NCBI GenBank assembly: GCA_046086225.1
Contig: JBJSXF010000032.1
Span: 1-14,458, forward strand
Reading direction: 5' to 3'
Source: JBJSXF01 sp046086225
Lineage (GTDB): Bacteria > Actinomycetota > Acidimicrobiia > IMCC26256 > PALSA-610
DNA: 14,458 nucleotides
Part shown: piece by piece, positions 6,122-13,417 of the stretch
How positions within the stretch are numbered: the first letter of the stretch is position 1
How the letters are laid out: each line of letters starts with the position of its first letter
Made by a program: the position numbers and the translations under genes
The notes under the pieces: model-generated
The model's input: the letters and a program-made list of their open reading frames with translations, nothing else
What the model was told of the DNA's origin: nothing
The model's database searches: none

Positions 6122-6891
6122 GACCGCAGCCGCCGGGTGAACGCCCGGGTGCCCCACCAGCCCGCGAGCCCGGTGAACGCGACGAGGAACAGCACGTGGC
6201 CGAGGACGGCCGGCGCCGAACCGGAGCCGGTGGTGGCCGCCCGGGCCAGCTCGGTGCCGTGCCAGAGCGGCGAACACACGGCCAGCCGCTCGAGCACCGT
6301 CGGCATCTCATCGACCGGGAAGAACGTGCCCGAGAACAAGAAGAGGGGGAGCACCAACACCCGCAGCAGGAAGGTGAAGGAGACGTCGGACTCCCGACCG
6401 ATCGCGAACGCGGCGAGCGGGGCCGCGAACGCCGCGGCGCAGAGGCCCGTCGCCGGGATCGCGAGCACGCCGAGCGGAGAGGAGACCGCGCCGAGCGCAG
6501 TGGCGACGAGGAGGTAGACGGACGCGCCGAGCATCGCCTTGCCCGCCGTCCACACCACGACGCCGACGTAGAGCTCGTCGGGCTCGACGGTCGTGGCCAT
6601 CATCCCCTCGTAGAACCGCATCCACATGACTCCCATCAGCACCGGCCACAGCGCCTCGACCGAAGCCAGCTGGACCGCCGACGCGACCATCAGGCCGGGG
6701 GCGACGAAGTCGAGGTAGCCGACCCCGCCGACCGACGCCGAGTTGGCGTCCACGAGCGCGCCGAGCCCGACGCCCATCGCGACGAGGTACATCACCGGCT
6801 GACCGAACATCGTGAACGCGAGGCCGCGCCACAATCGCCGGTAGACGAGCCACTCGCGCTCCAGCACGCGCAGCACCGCGCCGGGCCGCAC
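6118..6891 (-). CDS. ABC-2 type exporter permease (NodJ/DrrB-like), first of two
   Basis: A 257-residue permease, homologous to but clearly different from its downstream partner. Recognisable parts are FGQPVMYLVAMGVGLGAL (29-46), YLDFVAPGLMVASAVQLA (59-76), FYEGMMATTVEPDELYVG (93-110), VLPLFLFSGTFFPVDEMP (180-197) and CSPLWHGTELAR (206-217), the last two being strong NodJ/ABC-2 signatures. The two permeases probably form a heterodimer. The start is taken as GTG at 6891, one base after the ATPase stop at 6893; extending upstream would overlap the ATPase gene in another frame. The 3' end overlaps the next gene by four bases (ATGA). Confidence 0.87.
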   Translation of the reverse strand: MRPGAVLRVLEREWLVYRRLWRGLAFTMFGQPVMYLVAMGVGLGALVDANSASVGGVGYLDFVAPGLMVASAVQLASVEALWPVLMGVMWMRFYEGMMATTVEPDELYVGVVVWTAGKAMLGASVYLLVATALGAVSSPLGVLAIPATGLCAAAFAAPLAAFAIGRESDVSFTFLLRVLVLPLFLFSGTFFPVDEMPTVLERLAVCSPLWHGTELARAATTGSGSAPAVLGHVLFLVAFTGLAGWWGTRAFTRRLRS

Positions 6892-6892
6892 G

Positions 6893-7828
6893 TCAGTCCT
6901 CGAGCGTGCGGCCGGTGAGGATGAGGAAGACGTCCTCGAGGCCGGCCCGACGGACGAGGCTGGGAACGTCACCGAAGCCCGCCTCGACGACCGCCCGGGC
7001 CGTGGCGTCACCGTCGTCGGTGTAGAGCAGCACCCGATCGGCGAGCGCCTCGACCCGGTCGCCGCAGCGGGCGAGGTGCCGGGCGACGTCCGCCGGGTCG
7101 TGATCGAGGTCGGGTCGCACCTCCACGACCTCGCGCGTCGCGTGCCGCTCGATCAGGGTGCGGGGCGGACCCTCGGCCACGATCCGACCACCGTCCATGA
7201 TGACGAGCCGGTCGCACAGCTGCTCGGCCTCGTCCATGTAGTGGGTCGTGAGCACGAGCGTGGTGCCCCGGCGCTTGAGCCGGTGCAACCGGTCCCAGAG
7301 CAGGTGCCGGGCCTGGGGATCGAGCCCGGTGGTCGGCTCGTCGAGCAGCACGACCGACGGATCGTTCACCAGGCTGCGGGCGATCGTCACCCGGCGCTTC
7401 ATGCCCCCCGACAGCGGATCGACCTTGGAATCGCGCCGGTCGGTGAGCTGCACGAAATCGAGCAGCTCGGCCGCTCGCTCGCGGATCACCGAGCGGGGCA
7501 GGCCGAAGTAGCGCCCGTAGACCACGAGGTTGTCCCAGACGGTGAGCTCGGTGTCGAGGGTGTCCTCCTGGGGAACGACCCCGAGGTGCGCACGGATGCG
7601 GGAGCCGTCGACCGCCGGGTCGAGCCCGAGTACCCGCAGGTCTCCGCCCGTGCGGGGCGACACGCATCCGATCATGCGCATCGTCGAGGTCTTGCCCGCG
7701 CCGTTCGGACCGAGGAAGCCGAAGGCCTCGCCGGGACCGATGGTGAAGTCGATCCCGGCGACCGCCGCGAAGGCGCCGAAGCGCTTCTCGAGCCCGCGGG
7801 CGGCGACGAGCGGCTCGGTGGACGACAC
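6893..7828 (-). CDS. ABC transporter ATP-binding protein (DrrA/NodI-like exporter type)
   Basis: A 311-residue ATPase that powers the two permeases encoded just downstream. All the ABC motifs are intact: Walker A GPNGAGKT (40-47), Q-loop Q87, signature LSGGM (139-143), Walker B VVLLDEP (159-165), the D-loop GLD and switch histidine H196 in LTTHYMDEAEQL. The roughly 90-residue C-terminal extension (from about 222) is typical of DrrA/NodI-type exporters. The start is GTG at 7828; a TAGCGT box stands 8 bases upstream, and the residues upstream of this point in the open frame do not resemble the family. The substrate is unknown; antibiotic, lipid or polysaccharide export are all possible for this subfamily. 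Confidence 0.9.
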   Translation of the reverse strand: MSSTEPLVAARGLEKRFGAFAAVAGIDFTIGPGEAFGFLGPNGAGKTSTMRMIGCVSPRTGGDLRVLGLDPAVDGSRIRAHLGVVPQEDTLDTELTVWDNLVVYGRYFGLPRSVIRERAAELLDFVQLTDRRDSKVDPLSGGMKRRVTIARSLVNDPSVVLLDEPTTGLDPQARHLLWDRLHRLKRRGTTLVLTTHYMDEAEQLCDRLVIMDGGRIVAEGPPRTLIERHATREVVEVRPDLDHDPADVARHLARCGDRVEALADRVLLYTDDGDATARAVVEAGFGDVPSLVRRAGLEDVFLILTGRTLED

Positions 7829-7836
7829 GGCTTCCG

Positions 7837-7842
7837 ACGCTA
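7837..7842 (-). promoter_or_regulatory. TAGCGT -10 box for the ABC exporter operon
   Basis: On the minus strand TAGCGT (7842-7837) fits TANNNT and lies 8 bases before the GTG at 7828, consistent with a leaderless or near-leaderless operon transcript. No -35 is evident. Confidence 0.4.
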
Positions 7843-7955
7843 CCGCCCGCCCGGAGACCGCAATGCGTTCGTGGTCGGCGCGACGGCCTGCGTCCCGATC
7901 GCGCGCCGGGTGCGCGAGTCCATCCGTCGCCGCGCCCCAACCGAGACCGACCGTC

Positions 7956-7965
7956 CTGGCAGACT
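7956..7965 (+). promoter_or_regulatory. CTGGCAGACT promoter-like motif before the beta-propeller gene
   Basis: The hexamer CAGACT (7960-7965) ends 6 bases before the GTG at 7972. The whole ten-base string CTGGCAGACT recurs exactly at 9249-9258 ahead of the oxidoreductase operon, which supports a real -10 element rather than chance. Confidence 0.4.
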
Positions 7966-7971
7966 GCTCCC

Positions 7972-9207
7972 GTGCCACGCAGTCGGATCATCACGGGCGG
8001 CGTGCTCGGCATCGTCATCGCGATCGCGGCCGTCGTCTTCCTCGTCGGTCCCGACGGCGACGGCGGATCGACCGCCCCGAGCGCGACACCGTCGGGCCCA
8101 TCGGGCACCGACCGCACCCCCGACACCGGGACCGGCCCCGGACCCGATGCCGGGTCGGGCACCGAGCCCACGACCACGGCCCCGACCACCACCGTCGCCC
8201 ACGACCCCGCCCGCACCCTCGCGCCCGTGCGCGTGCGGGCGATCAACGGCGCCATCTCCCCGAAGTCGGTCGTCGCCACGGGCAAGGGCCGCGTGTTCGC
8301 CCAGAACATGATGTACAACCACTCGGTCACGGTCTACGACCGGGCCGGCAACCTGGTGCGCACGATCCCCGACGGTGTGCGCCTCGCCCGCTTCGGCGTC
8401 ACGGGCCACCCCGGCGTCTCGCAGGGCGCGCCGGTCGAGGCGGCAGTCGACGGGGCCGGCAAGAAGATGTTCGTGAGCAACTACGCCATGTACGGCACCG
8501 GCCACGGACCGGAGGGCAGCGACGAATGCGGCGGACCGAGCGGACTCACGCCGTCATTCGTCTACCGGATCGACCTCGCCCGACTCGAGATCGACGGGGT
8601 GGCCCGGGTCGGCCAGACCCCGAAGTACGTCGCCGTCACGCCCGACGACCGCTACGTGCTCGTCACCAACTGGTGCAGCTACGACATGAGCGTCGTCGAC
8701 CACGCCACCCTGCGCGAGGTGCGGCGGGTGCCGCTCGGCCGCTTCCCGCGCGGCATCGCCGTCGACCGCGCGTCCCGAACTGCGTACGTGGCCGTGATGG
8801 GGTCATACGACATCGCCAAGGTCGATCTGCAGACCTTCGGGGTGTCGTGGATCCGGGGCGTCGGGAGCGGCCCCCGACACCTCGTGCTCTCGGCCGACGG
8901 CTCGCGGCTCTACGCCACGCTCAACGGCGCGGGTCAGGTGGTCGCGATCGACACCGCGACCGATCAGGTCGTCGGGCGCGTCTCGACCGGAAGCCAGCCT
9001 CGAACCATGGCCATCTCGGCCGACGACCGGGCGCTCTACGTCGTCAACTACTCCTCGAGCACCGTGTCGGTGCTGCGCCGCAGCGATCTCTCGATCGTGG
9101 AGACCCTGCCCGTGTGCGGGAACCCGATCGGCATCACCTACGAGCCGGTCGCGCACCGTCTGTGGGTCGCCTGCTACGGCGGCGAGATCCAGGTCTTCGA
9201 CGCCTGA
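7972..9207 (+). CDS. Membrane-anchored YVTN-type beta-propeller protein, probably extracellular
   Basis: A 411-residue protein. A short basic N-terminus is followed by one hydrophobic helix (about 7-25) that is a signal anchor rather than a lipoprotein signal (no Cys), then a Gly/Ser/Thr/Pro-rich linker (about 29-80). The rest is a series of roughly 40-residue propeller blades with the YVTN-like pattern: PKYVAVTPDDRYVLVTNW (217-234), PRGIAVDRASRTAYVAVMGS (259-278), PRHLVLSADGSRLYATL (301-317), PRTMAISADDRALYVVNYSS (343-362) and PIGITYEPVAHRLWVACYGG (385-404); six or seven blades fit. Four cysteines (186, 235, 382, 401) in the presumed outside domain could form disulfides. Propellers of this kind are usually binding or surface-display modules; no enzyme site is visible. 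The start is GTG at 7972. Confidence 0.8.
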   Translation: MPRSRIITGGVLGIVIAIAAVVFLVGPDGDGGSTAPSATPSGPSGTDRTPDTGTGPGPDAGSGTEPTTTAPTTTVAHDPARTLAPVRVRAINGAISPKSVVATGKGRVFAQNMMYNHSVTVYDRAGNLVRTIPDGVRLARFGVTGHPGVSQGAPVEAAVDGAGKKMFVSNYAMYGTGHGPEGSDECGGPSGLTPSFVYRIDLARLEIDGVARVGQTPKYVAVTPDDRYVLVTNWCSYDMSVVDHATLREVRRVPLGRFPRGIAVDRASRTAYVAVMGSYDIAKVDLQTFGVSWIRGVGSGPRHLVLSADGSRLYATLNGAGQVVAIDTATDQVVGRVSTGSQPRTMAISADDRALYVVNYSSSTVSVLRRSDLSIVETLPVCGNPIGITYEPVAHRLWVACYGGEIQVFDA

Positions 9208-9248
9208 TCCGGCTCCGGGGCGGGGGCGGCGACTTCCGCACGGTGCCG

Positions 9249-9258
9249 CTGGCAGACT
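9249..9258 (+). promoter_or_regulatory. CTGGCAGACT promoter-like motif before the oxidoreductase operon
   Basis: An exact copy of the ten-base motif found ahead of the beta-propeller gene. Its CAGACT (9253-9258) would start transcription near 9265, leaving about 25 bases that include the Shine-Dalgarno sequence. Confidence 0.4.
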
Positions 9259-9275
9259 CGTGGCCGCCGCAACCC

Positions 9276-9281
9276 GGGAGG
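9276..9281 (+). promoter_or_regulatory. Ribosome binding site GGGAGG of the luciferase-like gene
   Basis: GGGAGG lies 8 bases before the ATG at 9290. It selects that start over an in-frame GTG at 9260, which would place the site inside the coding sequence. Confidence 0.7.
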
Positions 9282-9289
9282 ACCGCACC

Positions 9290-10162
9290 ATGCGCTTCAG
9301 CTACGCCGAGACCTTCACCGACCCGACGTACCTCGGTCCACTCGCGGTCGCCGCCGAGGAAGCGGGGTACGACTCGTTCGTGGTGCCCGACAGCGTCCTC
9401 TTCCCGGCGGAGTCCGACACCTCCTACCCCTACACAGCCGACGGCGACCGCGCGTTCCTCGAGGACAAGCCGATCCTCGAGCCCTTCGCGCTCATCCCCT
9501 ACCTCGCCGCGCTCACCACCACGCTGCGCTTCACCACCTTCGTGGTGAAGCTCGCCATCCGGCCGCCGGTGCTCGTCGCCAAGCAGGCCGCGAGCGTCGC
9601 CGTGCTGAGCGACAACCGGCTCCGCTTCGGCGTGGGCATCAGCCCGTGGCCCGAGGACTTCGCGGCGATGGGCCTCCCCTGGGCCGACCGTGGCAAGCGG
9701 ATGGACGAAGCGGTCGACGTCGTGCGCGGCCTCTGCGCCGGCGGGTGGTTCGAGTACCACGGCGAGACGATCGACGTCGCCCGCTGCAAGATCACGCCCG
9801 TGCCGACCCAGCCGATCCCGATCCTCGTCGGTGGCCACGCCGCTCCGGCGCTGCGCCGGGCCGCCCAGCGGGGCGACGGCTGGATCCACGCCGGAGGCGA
9901 CCCCGGCGACCTCACCCGGATGATCGCCCGCCTCCGCGAACTGCGCGCCGATTCGGCCCGGGCCGACGAGCCGTTCGAGATCCACGTGATCTCGCTCGAC
10001 GCGTTCACGCTCGACGGTGTGCGCCGACTCGAGGACGCCGGCGTCACCGACGTCATCGTCGGGTTCCGCTGGCCCTACACGGTGGGCCCCGATACCCAGC
10101 CCCTCGACGAGAAGCTCGATGCGCTCCGGCGCTTCGCCGACGCCGTCGTCACCCAGGCCTGA
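9290..10162 (+). CDS. LLM (luciferase-like monooxygenase) class F420-dependent oxidoreductase
   Basis: A 290-residue TIM-barrel protein of the luciferase-like family, in which actinobacteria mostly use coenzyme F420 (or FMN) to move hydride to or from a substrate. Recognisable elements are the N-terminal AAEEAGYDSFVVPDS (21-35), TTLRFTTFVVKL (77-88), the cofactor-side stretch RLRFGVGISPWPEDF (110-124), the RGKRMDEAVDVVRGL helix (134-148), and IPILVGGHAAPALRRAAQ (176-193) followed by GDGWIHAGG. This matches the TIGR03619-type subgroup as I recall it; F420 dependence is inferred. It is the first gene of a three-gene unit: the aldo/keto reductase gene starts 10 bases after its stop, and its ribosome binding site overlaps the end of this stop region. 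Confidence 0.87.
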   Translation: MRFSYAETFTDPTYLGPLAVAAEEAGYDSFVVPDSVLFPAESDTSYPYTADGDRAFLEDKPILEPFALIPYLAALTTTLRFTTFVVKLAIRPPVLVAKQAASVAVLSDNRLRFGVGISPWPEDFAAMGLPWADRGKRMDEAVDVVRGLCAGGWFEYHGETIDVARCKITPVPTQPIPILVGGHAAPALRRAAQRGDGWIHAGGDPGDLTRMIARLRELRADSARADEPFEIHVISLDAFTLDGVRRLEDAGVTDVIVGFRWPYTVGPDTQPLDEKLDALRRFADAVVTQA

Positions 10163-10172
10163 GGAGGGCACC

Positions 10173-11138
10173 GTGAAGTACCGCCGACTCGGACGCACCT
10201 CGCTGCGGGTGAGCCCCCTGTGCCTCGGCACGATGAACTTCGGGCCGCTCACGCCCGAAGCCGACTCGCACCGCATCATGGACCGTGCCCTCGAGCACGG
10301 CATCAACTTCTTCGACACCGCCAACCGGTACGGCGGCGACAAGGGACCGGGCGCGACGGAAGAGATCCTCGGCTCATGGTTCGCGAGCGGTGGCGGACGC
10401 CGGGAGAAGGTGGTGCTCGCCACCAAGGTGTTCGGGCCGATGACCGAATGGCCGAACGACGGGCTCCTCTCGGCCCGCCACATCCGGGACGCGTGCGACG
10501 CGAGCCTGCGCCGCATGCGCACCGATCGCATCGACGTCTACCAGATGCACCACATCGACCGCAGCGCCCCCTGGGACGAGGTATGGCAGGCCATGGAGAC
10601 GCTCGTCGCCCAGGGCAAGGTCATCTACGTCGGAAGCAGCAACTTCGCGGGCTGGCACATCGCCCAGGCCAACGAGGCTGCCAAGGCCCGACACTTCCTC
10701 GGGTTGGTGAGCGAGCAGAGCCTTTACAACCTCGCCTCGCGCACGATCGAGCTCGAAGTGCTCCCGGCCTGCCGGTCCTACGGGCTCGGCGTCATTCCCT
10801 GGAGCCCGCTCGCGGGCGGGATGCTCGCCGGCCGCAGCGACGACGACACGGGTCGACGGCGGCAGCTCCAACCCCGGTACACCCGGGCCGCCGACGCCGT
10901 CGAGCGCTGGGAGCGACTCTGCGCCGACCTGGGCGAGGAGCCCGCCGCCGTTGCGCTCGCCTGGCTGCTGCACCAGGAAGGGGTGACTGCGCCGATCATC
11001 GGGCCTCGCACCCTCGACCAACTCGAGGGCGCAAGCCTCCGGGCTGTCGATCTGAAGCTCGACGACGCCACCCTCGCCGCCCTCGACGACATCTTCCCCG
11101 GCCCGGGCGGGCGAGCGCCCGAGGCCTACGCGTGGTAG
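10173..11138 (+). CDS. Aldo/keto reductase
   Basis: A 321-residue NADPH-type aldo/keto reductase with the complete catalytic tetrad: D48 in FFDTANRYGG, Y53 in the same stretch, K85 in VLATKVFGP and H126 in DVYQMHHID. LRRMRTDRIDVYQMH (112-126) and YVGSSNFAGW (152-161) are family signatures. The C-terminal half contributes cofactor-binding elements, such as PWSPLAGGMLAG (209-220) and PIIGPRTLDQL (274-284). It resembles the YajO/Tas-like AKR group. The substrate, a carbonyl compound, cannot be named. The start is GTG at 10173, with GGAGGG at 10163-10168 upstream; a longer in-frame reading from 10017 would run inside the preceding gene. The next gene begins 11 bases after its TAG. Confidence 0.88.
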   Translation: MKYRRLGRTSLRVSPLCLGTMNFGPLTPEADSHRIMDRALEHGINFFDTANRYGGDKGPGATEEILGSWFASGGGRREKVVLATKVFGPMTEWPNDGLLSARHIRDACDASLRRMRTDRIDVYQMHHIDRSAPWDEVWQAMETLVAQGKVIYVGSSNFAGWHIAQANEAAKARHFLGLVSEQSLYNLASRTIELEVLPACRSYGLGVIPWSPLAGGMLAGRSDDDTGRRRQLQPRYTRAADAVERWERLCADLGEEPAAVALAWLLHQEGVTAPIIGPRTLDQLEGASLRAVDLKLDDATLAALDDIFPGPGGRAPEAYAW

Positions 11139-11149
11139 GACCGCACCCG

Positions 11150-11812
11150 ATGGACATCTACGAAGCCCTCTACACGACCCGAGCCATGCGCCGGGTGAAG
11201 CCCGACCCGATTCCCGAGGACGTGCAGCAGCGCATCCTCGACGCCGCGATCCGCGCCCCGAGCGGCGGCAACACCCAGAACTGGCGATTCCTGCTCGTCG
11301 ACGATCCCGCCGTCAAGGCGAAGCTCGGACCGATCTACCGCGAGTGCCTGGCCCTGCTCTGGGACACGATCTACAAGGACCGCATCGCGGCCGCGGCCGA
11401 ACGGCCCGACGACCCCGATTCAGCCCAGATGATGCGCGTCCAGCGCTCGGCCCAGCACCTCGCGGATCACTTCGAGGAGTACCCGCTCCTGCTGCTCTCG
11501 TTCGTGCAGTACGACCCGACCGGCGGCTCGATCTACCCATCCACCTGGTCGGCCATGCTCGCCGCGCGGGCCGAGGGCGTGGGCTCGTCGCTCACCACGG
11601 TCTTCATGTTCCGCATCGACGAGGTGCTCGAGATCCTCGGCGTCCCGAAGGAGGAGGGCTGGCTCTTCTCCTCGTGCGTGTGCCTCGGATACCCCACCGG
11701 ACGCTGGGGGGTCGCGGCGCGGCGCCCCGTGCACGAGGTGAGCTTCCGCAACCGGTGGGGCGCACCGGTCGGGTTCGAGGTTCCCGAGCCGCTCTGGCCC
11801 CCGGCCGAATAG
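11150..11812 (+). CDS. Nitroreductase family FMN-dependent oxidoreductase
   Basis: A 220-residue protein of the FMN-binding nitroreductase fold. The N-terminal TTRAMRRVKPDPIPED (9-24) and RAPSGGNTQNWRFLLVDD (35-52) are the classic phosphate- and flavin-binding sequences, and the C-terminal CVCLGYPTGRWGVAARRPV (176-194) fits the second FMN site plus the dimer region. These enzymes transfer hydride from NAD(P)H through FMN to nitro groups, quinones or enones; some are used in specialised-metabolite pathways. The start is ATG at 11150, soon after the aldo/keto reductase stop, with a weak TAGGA site upstream. It ends the three-oxidoreductase unit. No clear terminator follows. Confidence 0.87.
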   Translation: MDIYEALYTTRAMRRVKPDPIPEDVQQRILDAAIRAPSGGNTQNWRFLLVDDPAVKAKLGPIYRECLALLWDTIYKDRIAAAAERPDDPDSAQMMRVQRSAQHLADHFEEYPLLLLSFVQYDPTGGSIYPSTWSAMLAARAEGVGSSLTTVFMFRIDEVLEILGVPKEEGWLFSSCVCLGYPTGRWGVAARRPVHEVSFRNRWGAPVGFEVPEPLWPPAE

Positions 11813-11945
11813 GCCGCCCGGCCCCGTCGCTGCCGGAAGTCCTTACCTGCCCCACAGTCGCGGTTCAGACCCGGCGGGCACACTGCCGGGAATCGAATCC
11901 GACCCCACGGGGTTGACCCGAGCACCACGACGAGGCCGTGACGCC

Positions 11946-13379
11946 ATGAACGACCAGCCCGATCCCGACCGCACCGACGCCCCGCCGCCGGCTTCGCCCT
12001 GGGACCCCGACGACACCTGGGCCCCCCGGGCTCCCGGCACCGGCCCGTCGTCGCCGCCAACGAACACTGATCCGCCGACGCCCGACCCGACCCCCCGGGC
12101 GTCGACCCCTCCGCTGTGGTCGACCCCGGAGCATCCGGTCTGGTCGCCCGCAGCCGCGTGGCCGCCGCCCCCGGTCTCCCCGCCCGCCGGAGGCGGCCCC
12201 GTTCCGCAACCGGGCTGGTGGAGCCCGCCGCCCGAACCGCCCCGACGGAAGAAGGGCGCGTCTCGCCTCGTCGCCGCCCTCGTGGCCCTCGCGCTCGTGG
12301 TCGCGTCGGCCGGCATCGGCGCGATCGTCGCCCTCGCGTTCGAGGGACGCCAGACCACCCGCATCACCCTCCCGGCACTGCCCGCGTTCCCGACCGACCC
12401 GGTTCGCCCGGGCGGCGGCGCAACGGGCGCGATCGATGCCGACGCGATCGCCGAGCGGGTCGTGCCTTCGACCGTGAACATCATGACGACGATGCGCTCG
12501 GGCGAGTCGGCCGGTACCGGGATCATCATCTCCGACGACGGCTTCGTGCTCACGAACAACCACGTCATCGCCGACTCCACCAACGTGAAGGTCGACGTCG
12601 GCGGGCAGGGCGACATCCGCACCGCCACCGTGCTCGGCTACGACGTCGCCGACGACGTGGCGCTCCTGAAGCTCGCCGACCCGAGCGACCTGCGCCCGGC
12701 CCGGATCGGTGACACCGACCGAGTGCGGGTCGGCGACCCGGTCGTCGCGATCGGGAACCAGCTCGGGCAGGGAACGAAGGTCACCCAGGGGAAAGTGACG
12801 GGCCTCAACCAGGACGTCACCGCGGGCGACGGCCGCGGCGGTCGCACCGAGACCCTCCGGGGAATGATCCAGATCGACGCGCCGATCAAGCCCGGCAACT
12901 CGGGCGGTCCGCTCGTCGACGCCGACGGCCGGGTGATCGGAATCAACACCGCGGCCTCGGGACGGGGCCTGAGCGTCGGGGTGAACATCGGCTTCGCCAT
13001 CCCGATCGAGCGGGCGATCGGCATCGCCGACCAGATCCGCCGGGGCGACGAGTCCGACGGCGTGCACATCGGGCCGCGTGCGCTCCTCGGCGTCTCCGTG
13101 CAACCCGCCGACGACGTCTCGTTCGGGTCACCGCCCCCGCCCGTCGACCGCGGTGCCCTCGTCGTCGAGGTCGCCGACCCGGGGGCCGCGCAGGACGTCG
13201 GCATCGAATCGGGGAGTGTCATCGTCGAGGTCGACAGCCGGAGCGTCGGTGACGACGACGAGTTGCGCGACATCCTCGGCGAGTTCGACCCCGGGGATCG
13301 GGTCCGGGTGACCTGGGTCGACCCGACGGGTGAGCGCCGCAGCGGCACGGCCCGGCTCCGCGAGGGTCCGCCCGCCTGA
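11946..13379 (+). CDS. HtrA/DegP-like membrane-anchored serine protease with one PDZ domain
   Basis: A 477-residue protein. The first 105 residues are Pro/Asp/Trp-rich and end in PRRKKGASR, placing them in the cytoplasm. One membrane helix (about 107-130) follows. The trypsin-like domain carries catalytic H206 (LTNNHVIAD), D237 (VADDVALLKL) and S319 (IKPGNSGGPLVD), with FAIPIERAIGI (350-360) closing the domain. A C-terminal PDZ (about 378-472) contains LLGVSV and DPGAAQDVGIESGSVIVEVD. The protease would act outside the membrane on misfolded or regulated proteins. ATG at 11946 is chosen over TTG at 11913 because it is the more plausible codon and the residues between look like leader. The 133 bases upstream hold no strong promoter. 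Confidence 0.92.
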   Translation: MNDQPDPDRTDAPPPASPWDPDDTWAPRAPGTGPSSPPTNTDPPTPDPTPRASTPPLWSTPEHPVWSPAAAWPPPPVSPPAGGGPVPQPGWWSPPPEPPRRKKGASRLVAALVALALVVASAGIGAIVALAFEGRQTTRITLPALPAFPTDPVRPGGGATGAIDADAIAERVVPSTVNIMTTMRSGESAGTGIIISDDGFVLTNNHVIADSTNVKVDVGGQGDIRTATVLGYDVADDVALLKLADPSDLRPARIGDTDRVRVGDPVVAIGNQLGQGTKVTQGKVTGLNQDVTAGDGRGGRTETLRGMIQIDAPIKPGNSGGPLVDADGRVIGINTAASGRGLSVGVNIGFAIPIERAIGIADQIRRGDESDGVHIGPRALLGVSVQPADDVSFGSPPPPVDRGALVVEVADPGAAQDVGIESGSVIVEVDSRSVGDDDELRDILGEFDPGDRVRVTWVDPTGERRSGTARLREGPPA

Positions 13380-13404
13380 GCCGCCACCGACCCGGCGAAT
13401 ACGC

Positions 13405-13410
13405 GAACCT
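13405..13410 (+). promoter_or_regulatory. GAACCT -10-like hexamer before the membrane/ATPase fusion gene
   Basis: GAACCT has A at position 2 and T at position 6 and ends 7 bases before the ATG at 13418, like the arrangement ahead of the dioxygenase, acetyltransferase and CorA genes. No Shine-Dalgarno sequence precedes the ATG. Confidence 0.35.
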
Positions 13411-13417
13411 GGCGGGC

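Noticed and set aside
7829..7978. Upstream extension of the ABC ATPase to a start at 7978
   Set aside because: The added 50 residues overlap the divergent propeller start and do not resemble the family; GTG at 7828 has a suitable -10 box.
7076..8311. 411-residue plus-strand frame spanning the ABC ATPase and the divergent promoter region
   Set aside because: It overlaps two well-supported genes in other frames and has no domain signal.
11889..11900. T-loop-like sequence (GGATTCGATTCC on the minus strand) suggesting a tRNA
   Set aside because: The flanking bases do not form a proper T-stem, and no acceptor stem, anticodon arm or D arm is found around it.
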